Origin: Methanobacteriota archaeon
GTDB taxonomy: Archaea; Halobacteriota; Methanosarcinia; Methanosarcinales; Methanosarcinaceae
NCBI GenBank assembly: GCA_023399215.1
Contig: JAEWQJ010000025.1
Coordinates: forward strand, 1-35,397
Length of the DNA: 35,397 nt
Reading direction: 5' to 3'
Position 1 is the stretch's first letter. The number at the start of each line of letters is the position of its first letter. Below, piece after piece: positions 7,816 to 15,532 of this stretch. The notes below the pieces were generated by a model. It did no database searches. It worked only from the letters and a program-made list of their open reading frames with translations, and had not been told where the DNA came from. A program made the position numbers and the translations under genes.

Positions 7816-8139
7816 ATGTCTGAAGAATTAAAAGCCAGGGTCTTAAGGATAGAAACTTTGATTGATTACCAGGAAGGAGCCGTTGTAAGCAGAGAAATTA
7901 TCCGTAAGAATACCGGAACCGTAACTATATTTGCCTTCGATAAAGGTGAGGGACTGAGCGAGCATACTGCTCCTTTTGACGCCATGGTTCAAATAACAGC
8001 TGGAAAGGCAGAAGTCACAATCTCGGGAAATAAAAATGTTCTGGAGAAAGGGGACATGATTATAATGCCTGCCAACGAACCCCATTCACTCCATGCCCTG
8101 GAAAGATTCAAAATGATTCTAACTATGATCCGCTCTTAA
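7816..8139 (+). CDS. Small cupin-domain protein
   Basis: A 107-aa single-domain cupin. I chose ATG 7816 because AGAGGTGG lies 4-5 bases upstream; an ATG at 7783 would add 11 residues but has no good site. The beta-barrel core shows cupin motif 1 (from SEHTAPFDAMVQITAG) and motif 2 (GDMIIMPANEPHSLHA). Of the usual metal ligands, H50 of motif 1 and H92 of motif 2 (numbered from the 7816 start) are seen, but the second histidine of the HxH pair is absent, so metal binding is uncertain. Small cupins of this type are common in methanogens and function is unknown. The long leader contains a palindrome near its promoter and a 28-codon ORF. Confidence 0.8.
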   Translation: MSEELKARVLRIETLIDYQEGAVVSREIIRKNTGTVTIFAFDKGEGLSEHTAPFDAMVQITAGKAEVTISGNKNVLEKGDMIIMPANEPHSLHALERFKMILTMIRS

Positions 8140-8296
8140 TACTATTGAGTTCCATTTCACATTGCAGCAAGTTGTTTTTCATCCAGGTAAGTCGAGACAC
8201 GGAATCAAACTCCCGAGACTCTAACATTATATAAAATTGAAGTTATGATATTTTTTAACTCAATATCTAAGCTCTGAAGTTTACTTTTTTAATTCG

Positions 8297-8380
8297 ACTA
8301 TTTTCATTCAGCTATTTTCATTCAGCTATTTTCATTCAGCTATTCTCATTCAGCTATTCTCATTCAGCTATTTTTATTCA
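8297..8380. repeat. 14-bp tandem repeat array (six copies)
   Basis: Five full copies of gctattttcattca and variants (8311-8324, 8325-8338, 8339-8352, 8353-8366, 8367-8380) follow a near copy at 8297-8310. The array fills the gap between the convergent cupin and cofE genes and its last copy covers the cofE stop codon (8374-8376). Confidence 0.9.
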
Positions 8381-9141
8381 ACTCGTTTTTGAAGGCAACG
8401 AAGCCCTTTTTTAATAACATCCATTTCTTCAGGACGGTACATTTCCTTTATAAAGGTTTCTTCTTCACCGTAGTAATTAAAACCGCGAATTACAACTACG
8501 GGAGTTCCACCTGCCCCTTCGCCCATCAGAAGATTTGCGGCACCTGCAAGTTCATCGGCAACTGCTTCCTCTGTAACCTCAAGGACTTTTCCGAAGAGAT
8601 CTTTTTCCCCAATCCAGTGCTTTACAGGCTTCATTTTGTAAATTCCTATGGCAGCGCCGGTCTGCCCTATTTTAAAAGCTCTCCCGTTTGTGTCTGTGAC
8701 AATGACACTTAACTTTTTCCCGCTCAACTTTTCGAGCTCCTGCCCGAGCCTTGAAGCACTGGCATCCGGATTTACCGGAGGATAGAGCAAAAATCCGTCT
8801 TCAATATTTGATTCGTCAACTCCTGCGTTTACACAGGTATGCCCTGCGAGAGTTGTCACAAGCATAAACGGTTTTTCCACAAGCACTTCCCTGCTCCGGG
8901 AAAGTACGGCCTGGATAAACCTCGCATCTTTTCCGTTTCTGGATGCCATCTCAAGTGCTATTTTCCCTGGGGTAATGTCCTCTAGCCTGAAGATTTCCCC
9001 TTCAGCTTTAGCAACGACAGTCGAGGCAACGATAACAATGTCCCTGTCCTGAAGTTCCATATTCTTACAAATGATAGAGGGCAGGTTGTCCCCAGTATGT
9101 ATAAGGGGAATATTCTCAACGGCTATGGCTTCGAATTTCAA
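8374..9141 (-). CDS. cofE: Coenzyme F420-0:L-glutamate ligase CofE
   Basis: A 255-aa enzyme that adds glutamate residues, using GTP, to coenzyme F420-0 to give F420-2, the deazaflavin hydride carrier of methanogenesis. The sequence matches the family from the N-terminal AVENIPLIHTGDNL through DIVIVASTVVAKAEG, the TDTNGRAFKIGQTGAAIG segment and the C-terminal GEGAGGTPVVVIRG. Length is typical for archaeal CofE. The ATG start at 9141 is followed upstream by only AT-rich sequence with no clear promoter. The stop codon lies inside a 14-bp tandem array, so the transcript tail consists of repeated sequence. Confidence 0.95.
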   Translation of the reverse strand: MKFEAIAVENIPLIHTGDNLPSIICKNMELQDRDIVIVASTVVAKAEGEIFRLEDITPGKIALEMASRNGKDARFIQAVLSRSREVLVEKPFMLVTTLAGHTCVNAGVDESNIEDGFLLYPPVNPDASASRLGQELEKLSGKKLSVIVTDTNGRAFKIGQTGAAIGIYKMKPVKHWIGEKDLFGKVLEVTEEAVADELAGAANLLMGEGAGGTPVVVIRGFNYYGEEETFIKEMYRPEEMDVIKKGLRCLQKRVE

Positions 9142-9712
9142 GTGTTTTCCTCGGAAGGCTTTGAGTTAATAAGAGCAACTGAATATTGTTCAGTTAGATA
9201 CAGGAAATAAAAGGAATAATCCATTAAATCAACAATTTGCAGCAGTAAAGGCAGTAACCATAAATAAGACCACCGATATACTGGATCTTGCGGCGATGAT
9301 GAAAGTTACCCCAACTGAGCAAAAGATGATGAGAATAATTTCCTGATGCCGCGCTTTCACTTATTTTTTTGATAGGACTTATTTCTTCACTTACTTATTT
9401 TATTTTTAACCATTTTTCGAAATGAATTTTTTCAGCTTACATTAGTTTCAGCTTACATTAGATTCAGCTTACACTATCTTCAGGTTACATTAGTTTCAGG
9501 TTACATTAGTTTCAGGTTACACTATTTCTCAACTAATTATTTTCTAAATTTCCCTGTTTTCTCAATAGATCTTAAACTAGCCTATCCCTTTAAAACATTT
9601 TATATTCCAATTGACTTTATATTCAGTCTGATTTTACTGCGGCACTTTTTTTCAGGGCAGAGTTAAGAACTATTAAGATCCTTTATCTGCTTGAAAACCA
9701 AATTCCATAGGG
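9142..9712. other. Divergent intergenic region with repeat array and possible gene remnant
   Basis: Holds a 16-bp tandem array (9431-9526, listed separately). It also holds an open plus-strand frame of 57 codons (9173-9346) without an early ATG, ending in a protein-like stretch (TTDILDLAAMMKVTPTEQKM) before TGA. This may be a decayed gene. Nothing else recognised. Confidence 0.35.
9431..9526. repeat. 16-bp tandem repeat array (six copies)
   Basis: Six consecutive 16-base units starting at 9431, 9447, 9463, 9479, 9495 and 9511, consensus ttcagsttacattagt. The first three units have 'gctt' and the last three 'ggtt'; units 3 and 6 share 'cactat', so the pattern suggests duplication of a three-unit block. 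Confidence 0.9.
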
Positions 9713-10108
9713 GTGTTAAACACGAGCCAGTATGAACTGAACGAAATTATAGAGAAAATAAAGAATAAAGTCCCTTTTGAGTTAAAAAACAAAAAACGAA
9801 GCCGAATATGGAGTTTAAGAGTTATCGTAAGTAAGCTGTACTACTCCCTGGACTATGAGAACGAACCTCAAGCCACCCGGCAAAAAGTAACTCAGCTTCT
9901 TCTTTATCATGGGCAGTTTAGCAAAGAAGAAATTGATAATACCTTTCAAGCAGCAGCAAGTGAAACTACAGATTATTCAATAGAATTTATGAAACAGCAC
10001 CCTGAAGTTGCACAGGCTGAAACCCTGGAAAGTAAAGAATTTCCTGAGGAAGGAGAGGAAGAAGAGAGAGTTAAGGAAACAAAATATAACCTTCCGCGCT
10101 ACGGTTGA
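9713..10108 (+). CDS. Hypothetical 131-aa protein
   Basis: I do not recognise this protein. It starts at GTG 9713 (an in-frame TGA at 9692-9694 limits the start, and there is no early ATG); the ribosome site is weak. The N-terminal half is mostly helical and rich in K, E and L (ELNEIIEKIKNKVPFELKNK), the middle (about 55-95) looks like a small helical domain, and the last third is very acidic (FPEEGEEEERVKETK). No signal peptide, membrane helix or metal motif is seen, so it is likely a cytoplasmic protein with a disordered tail. It stands alone between a repeat-bearing region and the CDF gene. Confidence 0.65.
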   Translation: MLNTSQYELNEIIEKIKNKVPFELKNKKRSRIWSLRVIVSKLYYSLDYENEPQATRQKVTQLLLYHGQFSKEEIDNTFQAAASETTDYSIEFMKQHPEVAQAETLESKEFPEEGEEEERVKETKYNLPRYG

Positions 10109-10513
10109 ATATTTACTGTAGGTATTTTTCAACACCGAGAGAAAGAGATAAAAGACGCATGAAAGTAGATAGTCAGATTAATAAGTCGATTATAAGTCAG
10201 TTATAAGTAGATTAATAAAGGAACTGAGAAAAGAAAATTACATATGTTAGTTGTGTGAAAAATATTAGTGTTTATGAGATCCCTGGAATATCATTTATAA
10301 CAAAAATATTGCTATTTTTATAATTAATTGTGAATATTTGAATTGGATTAATCCCAAAAAGTATACTATAAAGCTTATAAATTTTTTAGTCAATGAAGAT
10401 AACCTTATATCTATTGATCGCTAATTTTTATGCTCTCGTTTAATAGGATAATAATAAATGTAGAAATATAATATCTCAAATCTATTCAGAGAATCAAGAA
10501 GATATGGGAAATT
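10109..10513. other. AT-rich leader region of the CDF gene
   Basis: Contains three 11-base direct repeats (10181-10191, 10192-10202, 10203-10213; type ataagtcgatt), and a TATA-like agcttataaattt at 10372-10384 that could drive the cation transporter with a leader of about 105 bases. No gene seen. Confidence 0.4.
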
Positions 10514-11509
10514 ATGGAAGGTACTGGAGATACAAACAGAGAAACTCTTTTTAATTATGAGGAGAATGAAAACACCAGATACTCCCAGGCAGCTCATGTA
10601 ACAAAAGTTGGAATGGCAGTCAACGTTTTGTTAACGGGTTTTAAATTTGTGGCCGGAATTTTAGGGAATAGTTCAGCAATGATTGCTGATGCCGCTCATT
10701 CTTTATCCGACTTTATGACTGACATTGCAGTAATAGTGGGTTTAAGGATCTCCAGGAAACCCAGGGACAGCACGCACAATTACGGGCATGGAAAAATAGA
10801 GACCCTGGCCGCGGCATTCATCGGGCTTGCTCTTGCTGTAGTGGCGTTTGGGATTTTTTGGGGTGGGCTTCAGAAGGTTTTCGCGTTTTTACGTGGAGAG
10901 TCACTGCCAACCCCAAGTTCGATCGCGCTTACTGCGGCAATTCTGTCAATTATGTCAAAAGAATGGCTCTATCGTTATACCAAGATATATGCAAGGAAAC
11001 TTAAGAGCGATGCACTTACTGCAAATGCCTGGCACCACCGTTCGGACGCTTTATCGTCCTTAGGAACCATGATAGGAATAGGAGGTGCCATACTTCTTGG
11101 AGGCAAGTGGGTAGTACTCGATCCAATAGCCGCAGTAATATTGAGTTTCTTTATTTTTAAAGTGGCATTTGATATCTCTTACAAAAACCTCAATGAACTT
11201 CTGGAGGCTTCGCTTGATTCGGAAACTTACAGGAATATCGAACGAGTTCTGGATTCTACTGATGGTGTTTTAGGCTTCCATGAGCTAAAAACTCGAAAAA
11301 TAGGGAATGCCATGGCTGCAGATGTCCATATCGAGGTTGACAGGAATCTGAATATCGTGGACGCACATGAAATATCAACGCAGATAGAAAACAGGCTAAA
11401 AGAAATCTGCGGCAGTAATGGTCACTTTTCAATTCATGTCGAACCATGTTCTGAGTCCGAGTATCACAAAAAGAACAGATCCGGAACAGATAATAGAACC
11501 AGATCATGA
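10514..11509 (+). CDS. Cation diffusion facilitator (CDF) family transporter
   Basis: A 331-aa inner-membrane exporter for divalent cations (zinc, iron, manganese or similar) driven by proton exchange. About six membrane helices follow an acidic, 28-residue N-terminus. The metal site residues are visible in helix 2 (DAAHSLSDFMTD, with H62 and D66) and helix 5 (HHRSDALSS), the HxxxD pairs typical of the family, and the cytoplasmic C-terminal domain (from about residue 225) contains DVHIEVDRNLNIVDAHE, a ferredoxin-like metal sensor fold. HxxxD in both helices favours Zn/Fe-type over Mn-type members, but the exact metal is unknown. ATG 10514 has a weak ribosome site. It is followed by a long tandem array. 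Confidence 0.9.
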   Translation: MEGTGDTNRETLFNYEENENTRYSQAAHVTKVGMAVNVLLTGFKFVAGILGNSSAMIADAAHSLSDFMTDIAVIVGLRISRKPRDSTHNYGHGKIETLAAAFIGLALAVVAFGIFWGGLQKVFAFLRGESLPTPSSIALTAAILSIMSKEWLYRYTKIYARKLKSDALTANAWHHRSDALSSLGTMIGIGGAILLGGKWVVLDPIAAVILSFFIFKVAFDISYKNLNELLEASLDSETYRNIERVLDSTDGVLGFHELKTRKIGNAMAADVHIEVDRNLNIVDAHEISTQIENRLKEICGSNGHFSIHVEPCSESEYHKKNRSGTDNRTRS

Positions 11510-11525
11510 AAATAAAAAACAGATT

Positions 11526-11696
11526 AATTGAAAATCAAATCGATTGAAAATCAGATTGATTGACAGTCAGATCAATTGAGAATCAGATTGATTGAAAATC
11601 AGATTGATTGAAAATCAGATCGATTGAGAATCAGATCGATTGAAAATCAGATCGATTGAAAATCAGATTGATTGAAAATCAGATCGATTGAGAATC
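11526..11696. repeat. 16-bp tandem repeat array (about 10.7 copies)
   Basis: Ten full units of gattgaaaatcagatc and one- to three-base variants run from 11526 to 11685, with a partial eleventh to 11696. Each unit contains the inverted repeat GATTgaaAATC and most junctions form aATCagatcGATt, so the array is rich in small palindromes. It fills the gap between the convergent CDF and hsp20 genes. Confidence 0.95.
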
Positions 11697-11809
11697 TCTT
11701 TGTAATAAGTCGGAAAATCGACAGGAAAAAATTCAAAATAGACAGACTGCAATTTTCTTTGGCAGCCTGAAATTAAATTTAATATTATATTCTTGTCACT
11801 TTGAAAAAC

Positions 11810-12271
11810 TTACTCGATAGTTATCTTCTTTGCAGGCTCTCCCAGTTGCATTTTCGGCAGCGTTATTGTCAGGACACCATTTTCCATTTTTGCAGTGCTT
11901 CCTTCTTCCTTAACGCTCGCAGGTAAGCGGACCGCCCTGTAAAATTGAGTATATGCCCTCTCCCGGCGCAGATATCCTTCTTCCTCGGTCTCTTTTTCCT
12001 TCCCGGTCTTTGCACCGATCTCAAGAATGTCTTCTTTAAGGTTAATCTGAACATCCTCTTTATTAATGCCAGGCAGGTCGGTAGTGACTACAAGCTTGTC
12101 ATCTTCTTCCTTAATGTCAATAGCAGGAGTGTAGACCTTTCCACCTCCCCATTCTTCCATCGGCATAAAGTCTTCAAACAACTGGTTGAGGCGCTCTTGT
12201 GTCCTTCTGATTTCTTCAAAAGGATCCCAGCGTGCAGGTCCCGAAAATGATCTTCTCATAGGCCATTTCAT
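11810..12271 (-). CDS. hsp20: Small heat-shock protein Hsp20 (alpha-crystallin family)
   Basis: A 153-aa ATP-independent chaperone that binds unfolding proteins as a large oligomer. The N-terminal arm (1-45, with WDPFEEIRRTQERLNQLFED) is followed by the alpha-crystallin domain (about 48-140) that begins PAIDIKEEDDKLVVTTDLPG and contains the terminal A-x-x-x-n-GVL-x-I-x-lP motif (MENGVLTITLP). The C-terminus AKKITIE carries the I-x-I/V anchor. ATG 12271 follows GGGGGTA. A TATA box (12340-12350, minus strand) is well placed. The gene is monocistronic and probably heat-inducible. Confidence 0.95.
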   Translation of the reverse strand: MKWPMRRSFSGPARWDPFEEIRRTQERLNQLFEDFMPMEEWGGGKVYTPAIDIKEEDDKLVVTTDLPGINKEDVQINLKEDILEIGAKTGKEKETEEEGYLRRERAYTQFYRAVRLPASVKEEGSTAKMENGVLTITLPKMQLGEPAKKITIE

Positions 12272-12338
12272 ATAAAAATACCCCCTGAATTAAAATGATA
12301 ACACAGATTTTATGTGCTATTCTGAATATATTGAGAAA

Positions 12339-12350
12339 GGATATATAGGT
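12339..12350 (-). promoter_or_regulatory. TATA box of hsp20
   Basis: On the minus strand CCTATATATCC stands about 70 bases before the ATG, the right distance for an archaeal promoter with a leader of about 45 bases. Confidence 0.55.
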
Positions 12351-12399
12351 TTTCCTGACCAATTTTACACAAACTTAGTATAAAAAAGAGCCGATGTGA

Positions 12400-12447
12400 C
12401 AAAAGAAAAATTTCCAAAAATCCAGAACAGAGGATTTTCTGGAAATT
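12400..12447 (-). terminator. Terminator of the phosphoglycerate mutase gene
   Basis: Arms 12409-12423 and 12432-12447 pair over about 15 bases with one bulge around a short loop; on the minus strand they are followed by a T-rich tract (tttttctttt). Confidence 0.7.
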
Positions 12448-12495
12448 AGGATGCTGAACAAATAGAAGCATCGAATGGAAAACGAGAGAAGGCAG

Positions 12496-13692
12496 TTATT
12501 TAGCCTTCACAAGTATTCCTATAAGATCCGAAGCTTTTACAAGCCCAAGAGAACCTTTTTTAGCCGAATCTTCATCGAAAGACTCTGCACTATCAGAGTC
12601 CGCTTTGTCAGTTCTGTAGACTGCAAAAGGAACTGGATCTCGAGCATGAGTTTTTATGGAAATAGGGGTTGGATGATCCGGCAGTACGAGAATTGTAAAA
12701 GGCTCATCTGAAGCTTTAGCATGTTTAAGAATAGGAGCTACAATTCGGCTATCGAAATCTTCGACAGCTTTTAACTTCTTATCAATACTCCCTTCATGCC
12801 CGGCTTCATCCGGAGCTTCCACATGGACAAAAACAAGATCTCTGGTTTTCAGGACCTCGATTGCAGCACTGGCTTTTCCTTCATAATTGGTATCCAGATA
12901 ACCGGTTGCTCCCTGAACTTCAATTACATCCATTCCTGCATAAACTCCAATGCCTTTCAGAAGATCGACTGCCGAAATAACTGCTCCAGTTTTTCCATAT
13001 AGTTTTTGAAATGGCGTAAACTTTGGAGCATATCCCTGGCCCCAGACCCAGATTGAATTTGCAGGATTCTTACCCTCTTCAATTCTTTTCAGGTTAACGG
13101 AATGCAGTTCAAGAACAACCATAGATTTTTTGATCAGGTCGGAAAAGAAATCTCCCTTTTTTCCTCCAGGCAGATATTCCTCAATTTTCTTTCCAGTAAT
13201 ATCATGCGGGGGAGTGCACTCCGATTCAGCCCCCAGATTATTTTTGGCGACCAGAAGGTGCCTGTAGCTGATCCCTGGATAAAAGCTCAGTTCTTCATTA
13301 CCGAGTTCCGCATCAAGAGTTTCGATGAGAATCTTAGCTTCTTCACTACTGATGTGCCCTGCACTGTAATCTTTTATTCTCCCATGCTCAATAGTCACAA
13401 GATTACATCTGAAAGCCACATCATCAGATGCAAGAGCGACACCCATACTGGCAGCCTCCAGAGGAGCCCTACCAGAGTAATATACTGCTGGATCGTACCC
13501 GAGAATAGACATATTTGCGACATCGCTTCCAGGGTGAAGTCCATCAGGTATAGTTTTTGCAAGCCCTATTTTTCCATGGGCTGCAATATAATCCATAGCA
13601 GGGGTTTGGGCTGCCTGGAGAATGGTTTTTCCACCCAATTTTTCTATTGGGTAATCAGCCATTCCGTCTCCTATAAGTACAGCATATTTCAT
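12496..13692 (-). CDS. apgM: 2,3-bisphosphoglycerate-independent phosphoglycerate mutase, archaeal type
   Basis: A 398-aa metalloenzyme of the alkaline-phosphatase superfamily that interconverts 2- and 3-phosphoglycerate in gluconeogenesis and glycolysis. I chose ATG 13692 because the family begins MKYAVLIGDGMADYP; a TTG at 13710 would add six residues. D9 (GDGMAD) and S62 (in GSDVANMSILGYDP) match the metal-binding aspartate and phosphorylated serine, and later metal motifs are visible as VHVEAPDEAGHEG and VLPDHPTPISIKTH. Length is typical of archaeal apgM. A TATA box sits close upstream, giving a short leader. A long hairpin follows the stop. The gene is flanked by a pair of short words repeated in the same order (see findings). 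Confidence 0.93.
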   Translation of the reverse strand: MKYAVLIGDGMADYPIEKLGGKTILQAAQTPAMDYIAAHGKIGLAKTIPDGLHPGSDVANMSILGYDPAVYYSGRAPLEAASMGVALASDDVAFRCNLVTIEHGRIKDYSAGHISSEEAKILIETLDAELGNEELSFYPGISYRHLLVAKNNLGAESECTPPHDITGKKIEEYLPGGKKGDFFSDLIKKSMVVLELHSVNLKRIEEGKNPANSIWVWGQGYAPKFTPFQKLYGKTGAVISAVDLLKGIGVYAGMDVIEVQGATGYLDTNYEGKASAAIEVLKTRDLVFVHVEAPDEAGHEGSIDKKLKAVEDFDSRIVAPILKHAKASDEPFTILVLPDHPTPISIKTHARDPVPFAVYRTDKADSDSAESFDEDSAKKGSLGLVKASDLIGILVKAK

Positions 13693-13735
13693 TGATTCAT
13701 CTCTTTCCAACTATCTTAGTCTTTCATCTCGGGAA

Positions 13736-13750
13736 TTAAATATAATATTT
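13736..13750 (-). promoter_or_regulatory. TATA box of apgM
   Basis: Minus strand AAATATTATATTTAA about 45-55 bases before the ATG predicts a leader of only about 20 bases. Confidence 0.45.
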
Positions 13751-14091
13751 TCTACCAGATCCCGATTACTTAGATTTATCGGATATTTGCCAGCGAGTTT
13801 TTCTACTGATCCGGAGATTAATTTCTAATCCATTTTACACAAACGTTATAATATAGTATCCATATCCTATACAGAACAGGTTCTCCGCGTAAAATGTATG
13901 AAGTGGCGAAAGAGCCGATATATAGCTTTCTCTACAAAAAACATGTTGTTGAAAGCAATCTTCAAACCTGCGGAATTTTGGAGAATTATTAGTTTCAATC
14001 CAAATAACTAGAGAGGATAACTAAAACTCTTATCAACAGTTTAAGTAAGTGGTGTGAGAATAATCAGTTAACGCTAAAACGTGATCCGATC
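13751..14091. other. Leader region of lysC with a 32-codon ORF
   Basis: TATA-like cgttataatatag at 13845-13857. An ATG ORF from 13894 of 32 codons (MYEVAKEPIYSFLYKKHVVE at its start) ends in TAG at 13990-13992 and, if amber were read, in TAA at 14005-14007. No ribosome site is evident. No other gene seen. Confidence 0.3.
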
Positions 14092-15510
14092 ATGAAAATT
14101 GTAATGAAATTTGGAGGAACTTCCGTTGGGGACGGAAAAAAAATCCGTCATGTTGCCCAGCTTCTGAAGAAGTACCGTGAAGAAGGCAACCAGATCGTGG
14201 TAGTAACCTCAGCACTCGGTGGAGTAACCGACGAGCTTCTGGAAAATGCACTCTTTGCCTCAACAAAAGGCAAAGTCGCCCTTGTGAAAGAGTTTAAAAC
14301 AGAAATTACAAACAAACACCACAAGGCTGTGAAAGATGCCATTGATGACCCTACAGTCGCGAAAGAAGTTATCCAAACACTTGACCTCCGCATTGACGAG
14401 CTCGAAAAAGCCCTGATTGGAATCTGCTATCTTGGTGAGCTTACTTCAAGGTCAATTGACTACATTTGCTCTTACGGAGAGCGCCTGGCTGCTCCGATTG
14501 TGTCAGGTGCTATCCGTTCCCTTGGACTCGCATCAACTGAATTCACAGGTGGAGAAGCAGGGATTATAACATCATCGGATTACGGAAATGCAAGGCCTCT
14601 TGAGAAAACTTATGAACTTGTGAATAAGAGACTTGGATGCAGACTCGAGACACAGATTCTTGTAGTTACAGGATTTATCGGAGAAAACGAGGAGGGAATT
14701 ATTACCACTCTGGGAAGGAGTGGGTCTGACTTTACAGCTTCTATCCTGGGCGCAGCTTTAAAAGCCGATGAGATTTGGCTCTGGAAAGAAGTAAACGGTA
14801 TCATGACTACCGATCCGAGAATCGTGCCCGAGGCAAAAACTATCCCGCAAATCTCTTATGCCGAAGCCATGGAACTTTCTTACTTCGGGGCAAACGTACT
14901 GCACCCGCGCACGATTGAGCCTGCTATGCGCGAACACATTCCTGTGCGTGTCAAGAATACCTTTGAGCCTAAGTTACCTGGCACACTCGTAGTTGCAGAA
15001 AAGTTCCAGTGCAAGAATGTAGTAAAAGCCGTAAGCCTAATCAAAAATGTGGCTCTCATCAACATTTCAGGTGCAGAGATGGTAGGAGCGGTCGGGACTG
15101 TAGCAAGGCTCTTCGCAGTACTTGCAAAGTCAGACGTTAATGTTATTATGATCAGCCAGGGCTCGTCCGAATCAAATATCTCTTTCGTGATCAGTGAAGC
15201 ACATGTGGAAACTGCATTAAAATCTCTGCATGAAGAGTTCAACCGCGGAATCGTAAAAGAGATTACTTCAGACAAAAATGTCTGCGTGGTTGCAGTCGTG
15301 GGTGCAGGTATGGCAGGGACTCCAGGCGTGGCAAAACGAGTTTTTGGAGCGCTTGGGAACTCGATGATTAATATTATCATGATCAGCCAGGGTTCTTCCC
15401 AGTACAATATCTCTTTCGTAGTACGGGAAAACGATGCATTTGCTGCAGTCAAGACCCTGCATGATGAATTCGAATTATATAACGGAAACGGAATTGAAAA
15501 ACAGCTATAA
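14092..15510 (+). CDS. lysC: Aspartate kinase
   Basis: A 472-aa enzyme that phosphorylates aspartate as the first step to lysine, threonine and methionine. The kinase domain (about 1-300) begins MKIVMKFGGTSVGDGKKI and contains the FIGENEEGIITTLGRSGSDF substrate and ATP segment. Two ACT domains follow (about 315-385 and 395-465), each carrying the near-identical VIMISQGSS/IIMISQGSS signature that binds inhibitory amino acid, so feedback control is likely. Length matches archaeal monofunctional aspartate kinases. ATG 14092 has only a weak ribosome site. purM starts 22 bases after the stop, so the two are probably cotranscribed. Confidence 0.95.
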   Translation: MKIVMKFGGTSVGDGKKIRHVAQLLKKYREEGNQIVVVTSALGGVTDELLENALFASTKGKVALVKEFKTEITNKHHKAVKDAIDDPTVAKEVIQTLDLRIDELEKALIGICYLGELTSRSIDYICSYGERLAAPIVSGAIRSLGLASTEFTGGEAGIITSSDYGNARPLEKTYELVNKRLGCRLETQILVVTGFIGENEEGIITTLGRSGSDFTASILGAALKADEIWLWKEVNGIMTTDPRIVPEAKTIPQISYAEAMELSYFGANVLHPRTIEPAMREHIPVRVKNTFEPKLPGTLVVAEKFQCKNVVKAVSLIKNVALINISGAEMVGAVGTVARLFAVLAKSDVNVIMISQGSSESNISFVISEAHVETALKSLHEEFNRGIVKEITSDKNVCVVAVVGAGMAGTPGVAKRVFGALGNSMINIIMISQGSSQYNISFVVRENDAFAAVKTLHDEFELYNGNGIEKQL

Positions 15511-15532
15511 AACAGGCAGGGAGGGGCAAAAG

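Noticed and set aside
8297..11696. Possible CRISPR arrays from the regularly spaced repeats
   Set aside because: The units are contiguous with no spacers, only 14-16 bases long, and no cas gene is near. They are tandem repeats.
15120..15440. Two nearly identical segments inside lysC seen as a recent duplication
   Set aside because: They are the paired ACT domains normal for aspartate kinases.
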